The notes under the pieces were generated by a model. The model was not told where the DNA came from. It did not search any database and worked only from the letters and a program-made list of their open reading frames with translations. A stretch of DNA of 46,546 nucleotides, from positions 1-46,546 of the forward strand of contig LVBL01000032.1 of NCBI GenBank assembly GCA_001604405.1, given 5' to 3'. The stretch is from Spirochaetales bacterium Spiro_10 (GTDB lineage: Bacteria; Spirochaetota; Spirochaetia; Treponematales; Treponemataceae). Both the position numbers and the translations under genes were made by a program. This document shows, piece after piece, positions 41,259 through 46,546 of this stretch. Position 1 is the stretch's first letter. Every line of letters starts with the position of its first letter.

Positions 41259-43352
41259 ATGCCAAAAAACCAATTTGTCGAAACGTTCAGGGAAGAGGCC
41301 TTCGAGCTTCTCGGTTCCCTCGAGGCGCGTCTCCTCGAACTCGAGGAGTCTCCCGGCGATCCGGAGCTCCTTTCGGCCGTGTTCCGGGTGATGCACACGA
41401 TCAAGGGGTCCGCCGCGATGTTCGGTCTCGAGCGCATCGCCGGATTCAGCCACGACGTGGAGTCCATCCTGTCCGCCCTGCGCGAGGGCAAAATCCCCGT
41501 GACGAAGGAATTGATCGGCAACACCCTTGTCGCGCGGGACATGATTCTCGAGATGCTCCAGAATCCGGAGACCGCAGTCGGCGAGATGCCGCCCGAGATG
41601 CGCGATTTCCTCGACGCCTTCCGGGAGTCGGTGGGGTTTGCCTCGGATAAAGTGAGTGCCGCCGGCGCGAGCCGGAAAAAGAAAGGGGACGAGCCGGCGA
41701 TCGAGGTTCAAACGTGGCATATTCTTTTCCGGCCGGGCAAGGACACCTTTCGCACCGGGGGAAACCCGCTCTCCCTTCTTTCGGAACTCAAGGCTCTCGG
41801 CGAGACGGTCTGCGTGCCGGACTTTGACGGCGTCCCGTCCCTCTCCGAGATCAATCCCGAGGACTGCCTGACCGGCTGGGACGTATACCTTACCGGCCCG
41901 GTCAGCGAGAACCAGATACGCGACGTGTTCATTTTCGTCGAGGACAGCTCCAGCATAACGATCGAGTGCCTCGGCGACCTGGTCGGCGACGGCGAAACCC
42001 CCAACAGGAAGCTGGGAGACATCCTCGTCGCCCGCGGCAAGATCACGCGCGAACGCCTGGAACTCGTGCTTAAGGGACAGCGGCGGATCGGCGAGATGCT
42101 CGTCCAGGAAAAGCTCGTCACGCAGACGGACTTGCGCGCGGCGCTCGAGGAACAGCGGCAGATCCAGCGCGTGCAGAAAACGCGCCTTGCCGCCGCCGAC
42201 ATGAGCACGATACGCGTCAAGTCCGAAAAGCTCGACTTGCTGATGTCGCTTGTCGGGGAGCTTGTCACGATTCACGCGCGCATCCAGCAGGCGGTAAAGG
42301 GCGACCAGGGGTCCGACGAGACCTCGGCCATCGTGGAGCAGTTCGGCCGGCTTACCGACGAGCTGAGAAGCAACACGATGAGCATACGGATGGTGCCCAT
42401 AGGAACGACGTTCTCGAGTTTCAAGCGGCTCGTTCGGGACCTTTCGGGCGAGCTCGGAAAGAACGTGGAGCTCGTCGCCGAGGGCGGCGAGACCGAGCTC
42501 GACAAGACCGTCATCGAGAAGCTGAACGACCCGCTCGTCCACATCATACGGAACAGCCTGGATCACGGGGTCGAACGACCCGAGACGCGGGCCGAGCGCG
42601 GGAAGCCGCCGGTCGGCACGATCCGGCTCTCCGCCATGCAAACCGGGGCGTCCGTCCACATCCAGATCGAGGACGACGGCAACGGGCTCGACGCCGAGGC
42701 GATTCGGGCAAAGGCGGTCTCGAAGGGCCTCGTACGTCCGGAGGACACGCTTACGGAGCGCGACATCTACCGTCTCATCTTCGCGCCGGGTTTCTCGACG
42801 AAAGAGGCCGTCACCGAGGTGTCCGGACGGGGCGTCGGGATGGACGTGGTAAACCGGCAGATGGAGCTCATCAACGGAACGGTGGAGATAGAGAGCGTGC
42901 CGAAGCGGTTCACGAAGATTACCCTGAAGATTCCGCTGACGCTCGCCATAATCGACGGGTTGCTCGTCCACATCGGCGGGGAATCCTTCGTGCTTCCCCT
43001 CGCGGTCGTCATCGGGTGCCTGGAGTTCCGGCGCACCGAGGCGAAGAACGAGCACGAGATCGTCATCTTCCACGAGCGCCAGCTTCCGTACATCAACATG
43101 CGCGAGTTCTTCTCTATTCCGGGGGAGCGGCCCGCGATCGAGCAGATCGTGGTCGTGGCCATCAAGGACGTGCAGCTGGGCATCCTCGTCGACCAGGTCG
43201 TGGGAAGCAACCAGACCGTCATCAAGCCCCTCGGCAAGCTCTACCGCCGCGCGGAGGGAATAGCGAGCGCGTCGATTCTCGGCGACGGCTCCGTGGCGCT
43301 CATACTCGACGTCGAGCAGATACTCCACGCCACCGAGCGGGCGGGTGAATGA
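41259..43352 (+). CDS. cheA: CheA chemotaxis histidine kinase with extra repeats before the dimerisation domain
   Basis: A 697-residue kinase. The P1 HPt domain carries phosphorylatable H46 in VMHTIKGSAAMFG. Residues about 152-250 form a P2-like domain (WHILFRPGKDTF). About 252-292 hold two repeats, LGDILVARGKITRERLELVLKGQ and IGEMLVQEKLVTQTDLRAALEEQ, which resemble MshEN/GspE N-terminal repeats and are not in E. coli CheA. Dimerisation, ATPase (N-box NDPLVHIIRNSLDHGVE at about 423-439; GRGVGMDVV) and C-terminal CheW-like domains follow. The ATG at 41259 is favoured by GGAGG seven bases upstream; a GTG at 41253 is too close to that site. Confidence 0.95.
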   Translation: MPKNQFVETFREEAFELLGSLEARLLELEESPGDPELLSAVFRVMHTIKGSAAMFGLERIAGFSHDVESILSALREGKIPVTKELIGNTLVARDMILEMLQNPETAVGEMPPEMRDFLDAFRESVGFASDKVSAAGASRKKKGDEPAIEVQTWHILFRPGKDTFRTGGNPLSLLSELKALGETVCVPDFDGVPSLSEINPEDCLTGWDVYLTGPVSENQIRDVFIFVEDSSSITIECLGDLVGDGETPNRKLGDILVARGKITRERLELVLKGQRRIGEMLVQEKLVTQTDLRAALEEQRQIQRVQKTRLAAADMSTIRVKSEKLDLLMSLVGELVTIHARIQQAVKGDQGSDETSAIVEQFGRLTDELRSNTMSIRMVPIGTTFSSFKRLVRDLSGELGKNVELVAEGGETELDKTVIEKLNDPLVHIIRNSLDHGVERPETRAERGKPPVGTIRLSAMQTGASVHIQIEDDGNGLDAEAIRAKAVSKGLVRPEDTLTERDIYRLIFAPGFSTKEAVTEVSGRGVGMDVVNRQMELINGTVEIESVPKRFTKITLKIPLTLAIIDGLLVHIGGESFVLPLAVVIGCLEFRRTEAKNEHEIVIFHERQLPYINMREFFSIPGERPAIEQIVVVAIKDVQLGILVDQVVGSNQTVIKPLGKLYRRAEGIASASILGDGSVALILDVEQILHATERAGE

Positions 43353-44175
43353 TATCGGAATGAACGATGCGACCTTTTCCGTATTCAAGGAGTTTATCGA
43401 GACGAATCTCGGGATTCGCCTTCCGCCCGCGAAGAAGGTGATGCTCGAGGCGCGCCTCGCAAAACGGGTGCGCGCCCTCGGCTTTTCAAGTCACGAGGAG
43501 TACTGCGACTACGTCTTCGGCAGCGAGGGCTTCGACCGCGAGATCCAGCAGCTCATCGACTCGGTAACCACGAACGAGACGTCCTTTTTCCGCGAGAGCG
43601 CCCATTTCGGGATCCTCTCCGAGCGGATCTATCCCGAGCTCGCGGCGTCCGGCAAGCTCGACGTCAATATCTGGTCCGTCGCCGCGTCGACCGGGCAGGA
43701 GGCGTATACCCTCGCCATGGTCACCGAGGAATTCGCCCGCGTGAACCGCGTGCAGGTCTCGTATCGCATCCTGGGAACCGACATCTCGGAGAAGGTCCTG
43801 AGGGTCGCGCAAACCGGCATCTACACCGAGCATCAGGCCGAGCGCATACCCCTCGCGTTCAAGCGCCTGTATTGCCAGAGAAGCCGGGATCCCCACGCGA
43901 AGACGGTCCGGATACGTCCCGAGATCCGGGCGCGCACGATGTTCCGGCAGCTCAACCTGATGGACGAGCGCTACCCTATCACGAGGAAGTACGGGATCGT
44001 GTTTTGCAGGAACGTGTTCATATATTTCGACCGGGAGAACCAGAGAAAGGTGCTCGAGCGGATTTACTCCCACATGGCTCCCGGCGGATACCTCTTCATG
44101 GGGCATTCGGAGAACATAGCGGGGGCCGCGGTTCCGTTCAAATCGGTCGCGTCCGCGGTATACCGGCGGGAATAG
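43345..44175 (+). CDS. cheR: CheR, chemoreceptor glutamate methyltransferase
   Basis: A 276-residue enzyme. An N-terminal helical domain ([16 protein letters not shown]) is followed by the SAM-binding fold: [31 protein letters not shown] (usual motif WSAGCSTGEE), [23 protein letters not shown]. It methylates receptor glutamates. It contains the region between fold elements that binds tethers in pentapeptide-binding CheRs, but I cannot call binding from sequence. The GTG at 43345 overlaps the cheA stop by eight bases; an ATG at 43360 is also possible. Confidence 0.94.
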   Translation: MNDIGMNDATFSVFKEFIETNLGIRLPPAKKVMLEARLAKRVRALGFSSHEEYCDYVFGSEGFDREIQQLIDSVTTNETSFFRESAHFGILSERIYPELAASGKLDVNIWSVAASTGQEAYTLAMVTEEFARVNRVQVSYRILGTDISEKVLRVAQTGIYTEHQAERIPLAFKRLYCQRSRDPHAKTVRIRPEIRARTMFRQLNLMDERYPITRKYGIVFCRNVFIYFDRENQRKVLERIYSHMAPGGYLFMGHSENIAGAAVPFKSVASAVYRRE

Positions 44176-44185
44176 GGGGCGGTTC

Positions 44186-45253
44186 ATGATACAGGTTATG
44201 CTTATCGACGATTCGGCAGTCGTGAGGCAGACGCTCGCGGAGGTGCTGTCCGGCGAGGACGACATAACGGTTATCGAGACCGCGTCCGATCCGTATGACG
44301 CCGTCGAGAAGCTCAAGAAGTGCGTGCCCGACGTCATCATCCTCGACATCGAGATGCCGCGGATGGACGGGCTTACCTTCCTCAGGAAGCTCATGAGCCA
44401 GCATCCCCTTCCGGTCATCATCTGCTCGAGCAAGGCCGAGGAGGGCTCGAACAACGTCTTTCAGGCCATGCAGTTCGGCGCGGTGGACATCATCCAGAAG
44501 CCCAAGGTCGGGACGAAGCAGTTCATAGAGGAATCGAGGGTGATGATCTCGGACGCTGTCAGGGCGGCGCACATGACGCGCGTCAAGAAGATCGCCCCGT
44601 CGGTCCAGCACGTGTCGCCGAAACTTTCCGCCGACGTCATCCTTCCGCCCGTTTCTCATCACGCCGTCTCGATCGAGACGACCGAGTGCGTCGTCGCCAT
44701 CGGCGCGTCAACCGGCGGGACGGAGGCCCTGCGCGAATTCCTCGAACAGCTTCCGATCGACTGCCCGGGAATGGTCATCGTACAGCATATGCCCGAGCAC
44801 TTTACCGCCGCGTTCGCCGCGCGCCTCGACGGCATCTGCGCCGTCAACGTCAAGGAGGCCGAGAACAACGACTCCGTGCTGCGCGGAAGGGTCCTGATAG
44901 CGCCCGGCAACCGGCACCTTCTGCTGAAGCGCTCCGGCGCCCGGTACTACGTCGAGGTCAAGGACGGCCCGCTCGTGTCCCGGCACCGTCCGTCGGTCGA
45001 CGTCCTGTTCCGGTCTACCGCGCGGTACGCGGGCAAAAACGCGATCGGGGTAATCATGACCGGGATGGGCGACGACGGGGCGAAGGGCCTGCTCGAGATG
45101 AAGGAGGCGGGGGCCGTCACCGTCGCCCAGGACGAGGCCTCGTGCGTGGTTTTCGGGATGCCCAAGGAGGCGATCAAGCTCGGGGCCGTCGATTCGGTCG
45201 TGACGCTGCGGGAAATCGCCCCGCTCGTCATCAGGAAAAGCCAGGGGAAATAG
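44186..45253 (+). CDS. cheB: CheB, receptor methylesterase/deamidase with receiver domain
   Basis: A 355-residue two-domain protein. The receiver has acidic D8/D9 and phospho-acceptor D54 in [11 protein letters not shown]. The esterase domain has the catalytic serine S175 in [12 protein letters not shown]201 in VQHMPEHFT and the aspartate of [11 protein letters not shown]. Phosphorylation by CheA activates demethylation, giving adaptation with CheR. GGGGG lies six bases before the ATG. Confidence 0.96.
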   Translation: MIQVMLIDDSAVVRQTLAEVLSGEDDITVIETASDPYDAVEKLKKCVPDVIILDIEMPRMDGLTFLRKLMSQHPLPVIICSSKAEEGSNNVFQAMQFGAVDIIQKPKVGTKQFIEESRVMISDAVRAAHMTRVKKIAPSVQHVSPKLSADVILPPVSHHAVSIETTECVVAIGASTGGTEALREFLEQLPIDCPGMVIVQHMPEHFTAAFAARLDGICAVNVKEAENNDSVLRGRVLIAPGNRHLLLKRSGARYYVEVKDGPLVSRHRPSVDVLFRSTARYAGKNAIGVIMTGMGDDGAKGLLEMKEAGAVTVAQDEASCVVFGMPKEAIKLGAVDSVVTLREIAPLVIRKSQGK

Positions 45254-45292
45254 GCGCCCGTCGCGAAAGCCGACAAAAAGCGGTAAAAGAGC

Positions 45293-45321
45293 TTGCGTTC
45301 GGTCGCGGGGCTGACTAAACT
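45293..45321 (+). promoter_or_regulatory. Possible internal promoter for cheY-cheD
   Basis: In the only sizeable gap of the operon (114 bases), TTGCGT (45293-45298) and TAAACT (45316-45321) are 17 bases apart. It would allow CheY to be made independently and in excess. Confidence 0.4.
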
Positions 45322-45367
45322 TGAGGAGAGCGCGGCGCGGCCGCGACATTTTTCGGGAGGTTTTTTC

Positions 45368-45733
45368 ATGGGCGCATCCATTCTCGTTGTCGACGACTCC
45401 GTGTCTATCAGGCAAAGCGTTCGGTTCATCCTGGAACAAAGCGGCTATACGGTTCACGAGGCCGCGGACGGGGCCGAGGGGCTCAAGAGCCTTGCCGAGC
45501 ACAAGGCCGATCTCGTCATTACCGACGTGAACATGCCGAACATGGACGGGCTGACCATGGTAAAGAAAATTCGCGAGACCGAGGGCGTCAAATTCGTCCC
45601 GATCCTCGTTTTGACCACGGAATCGCAGGGATCCGTGATCGAAGAAGGAAAGAAGGCCGGCGCGACGGGGTGGATCGTGAAGCCGTTCAACGACGAGAAG
45701 CTCATCGAAACGATCAAGAAAGTCATATCCTGA
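45368..45733 (+). CDS. cheY: CheY, chemotaxis response regulator
   Basis: A 121-residue single receiver domain. The acidic pocket D9/D10 (ILVVDDS), phospho-acceptor D53 (VITDVNMPNMDG), T83/T84 (VLTTES) and K105 (IVKPF) are all in place. The phosphorylated protein acts at the flagellar motor switch. The start is set by GGGAGG eight bases upstream of the ATG. Its stop overlaps the presumed cheD start (CTGA). Confidence 0.95.
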   Translation: MGASILVVDDSVSIRQSVRFILEQSGYTVHEAADGAEGLKSLAEHKADLVITDVNMPNMDGLTMVKKIRETEGVKFVPILVLTTESQGSVIEEGKKAGATGWIVKPFNDEKLIETIKKVIS

Positions 45734-46308
45734 AGCTCAATCAGACCTTCAACCTCCCCGAGATCTACATCGGCCCGGGTGAATTCGCCTCGTCCGGGGA
45801 CGACGTCGTCATATCGACGCTGCTCGGGTCGTGCATATCCGTCGCCTTGTACGACGGGCGGAAGTCGTTGGGCGGAATGAACCATTTCATGCTGCCCGTG
45901 CCGAAAAACGCGCCATCCGGCCCGCTGTCGGAGGAGGCCCGATACGGGGTACACGCCATGGAACTCCTGATCAACGATCTTCTCCGCAAAGACGCCCGCA
46001 GGGACCTCCTGCGCGCGAAGGTTTTTGGCGGCAGTTCCATGATCGATTTCGGCAGGGCCGCGACCTTCGACGTTCCGCGCATGAACATAGGCTTCGCATT
46101 CGATTTTCTCGAGCGGGAGCGTATCCCCGTAGACTCGTATTCCGTGGGGGGCGACCGTCCCCGCCGCGTGTTTTTTTTCCCCCGGACGGCGAGGGTTCTC
46201 ATGCGTTTCGCGGACCGCGGCGGGCGCGCGGTCAGCGGCCGCGATTCCCGCTATTCCCACGAGCTTCAGGAGTCCTTCGCGAACGCGGGCCGGCCCGTCC
46301 TGTTTTGA
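45730..46308 (+). CDS. cheD: CheD, receptor glutamine deamidase
   Basis: A 192-residue deamidase that also interacts with CheY-P phosphatase CheC where present. The catalytic triad is complete: C35 in LLGSCISV, H52 in GGMNHFMLP and T30 in STLLGSC. The only start codon near the conserved N-terminus ([18 protein letters not shown]) is a CTG at 45730, overlapping the cheY stop as CTGA, in line with the ATGA/GTGA junctions elsewhere. The alternative is a GTG at 45670, 60 bases inside cheY. No cheC or cheX is visible in the window. Confidence 0.88.
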   Translation: MKLNQTFNLPEIYIGPGEFASSGDDVVISTLLGSCISVALYDGRKSLGGMNHFMLPVPKNAPSGPLSEEARYGVHAMELLINDLLRKDARRDLLRAKVFGGSSMIDFGRAATFDVPRMNIGFAFDFLERERIPVDSYSVGGDRPRRVFFFPRTARVLMRFADRGGRAVSGRDSRYSHELQESFANAGRPVLF

Positions 46309-46310
46309 GG

Positions 46311-46336
46311 CGCGCGCCGTGCCTTTCCGTCGCGCG
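46311..46336 (+). terminator. Weak hairpin after cheD
   Basis: CGCGCG (46311-46316) can pair with CGCGCG (46331-46336) across a 14-base loop. No T-run. A possible but unconvincing end of the chemotaxis transcript. Confidence 0.25.
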
Positions 46337-46345
46337 AGGCCCGGC

Positions 46346-46374
46346 TTGCGCTGTCGGCGCGTACCGTATATCAT
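46346..46374 (+). promoter_or_regulatory. Candidate promoter for the ACT-domain gene
   Basis: TTGCGC (46346-46351) and TATCAT (46369-46374) with a 17-base spacer, about 20 bases before the ATG at 46394. The -35 is weak. Confidence 0.4.
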
Positions 46375-46393
46375 GGCGCCCGCGAGGTCATTC

Positions 46394-46546
46394 ATGAACG
46401 CCATAATCACGGTAGTGGGCACCGACCAGGTCGGAATTATCGCCAGGGTTTCCTCCTGGCTCGCCTCCCACGGCATCAATATCGTCGACATATCACAGAC
46501 GGTCCTCTCGGGCAACTTCGTCATGATGATGATGGTCGACCTTTCC
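46394..46546 (+). CDS. ACT-domain protein (UPF0237-like), 3' truncated by the window end
   Basis: Fifty-one codons are visible and the frame runs off the window. [37 protein letters not shown] is the start of an ACT domain of the small stand-alone type (about 90 residues), with the ligand-binding GTDQVGIIA loop. Such proteins bind amino acids and are often encoded next to a DUF711/PFL-like gene, which cannot be checked here. GAGGTC lies just upstream of the [13 protein letters not shown] fits the second strand of the fold. Confidence 0.82.
   Translation, partial: MNAIITVVGTDQVGIIARVSSWLASHGINIVDISQTVLSGNFVMMMMVDLS

Noticed and set aside
40857-43388. A minus-strand open frame of over 800 codons
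   Set aside because: It mirrors cheA, STAS and cheW, all of which have full catalytic motifs; composition is that of a shadow frame and there is no ribosome site.
45254-45367. A small gene or RNA in the cheB-cheY gap
   Set aside because: No start with a ribosome site and no conserved RNA structure was seen; only a possible promoter.

Overview
The window is GC-rich chromosomal DNA from a diderm (outer-membrane) anaerobe. The best guess is a member of the Spirochaetes. Reasons are the chemotaxis operon with two CheW proteins, CheD and a long-tailed receptor; the anaerobic [FeFe]-hydrogenase locus; DapL-type lysine synthesis; and the pairing of sugar-binding domains with GGDEF domains. This is an inference from gene content, not a marker-gene placement. 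Genes are densely packed, and many junctions overlap by four bases (ATGA or GTGA). I saw no rRNA, tRNA, CRISPR array or insertion sequence, and no gene-free stretch longer than 300 bases.

Layout. 1-3253 (+): the tail of a PAS-bearing sensor protein, a SpoIIE-type phosphatase, a small 2Fe-2S protein and a group B-like [FeFe] hydrogenase. 3303-7630: a DtxR-like repressor divergent from feoA-feoB, followed by a DUF1007 periplasmic protein and a NicO metal transporter. 7611-8318 (-): a NYN nuclease. 8483-10021 (+): a lone chemoreceptor. 10052-16738 (-): a TetR-controlled envelope export locus (MMPL/RND pump, LolA-like protein, beta-barrel, MFS). 16840-20202 (+): a TrmB-like regulator with lysA and dapL. 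20286-26361 (+): a GH52 beta-xylosidase followed by two paralogous soluble sugar-binding/GGDEF proteins. 26408-37354 (-): ettA; a complete riboflavin operon (ribD-ribE-ribBA-ribH) behind an FMN riboswitch with a visible terminator and antiterminator; a GAF/HD-GYP protein; a ROK regulator; a GH16 glucanase; and rlmJ. 37479-46308 (+): the chemotaxis operon mcp-cheW-cheW-STAS-cheA-cheR-cheB-cheY-cheD. The start of an ACT-domain gene runs off the right end.

How it fits together. The window describes a motile polysaccharide-using fermenter. Two separate carbohydrate loci (GH52 and GH16/ROK) sit beside c-di-GMP enzymes: two diguanylate cyclases at one and an HD-GYP protein at the other. This suggests sugar availability feeds c-di-GMP control of behaviour. 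Iron uptake supports the hydrogenase cluster.

Regulatory DNA is unusually legible. There is a triple TetR site, a perfect 8-bp-arm palindrome on the TrmB-like start codon, an AACAA/TTGTT cluster on the GH16 promoter, and an apparent excess of -10 boxes only 5-10 nt from ATG codons without Shine-Dalgarno sequences (candidate leaderless mRNAs).
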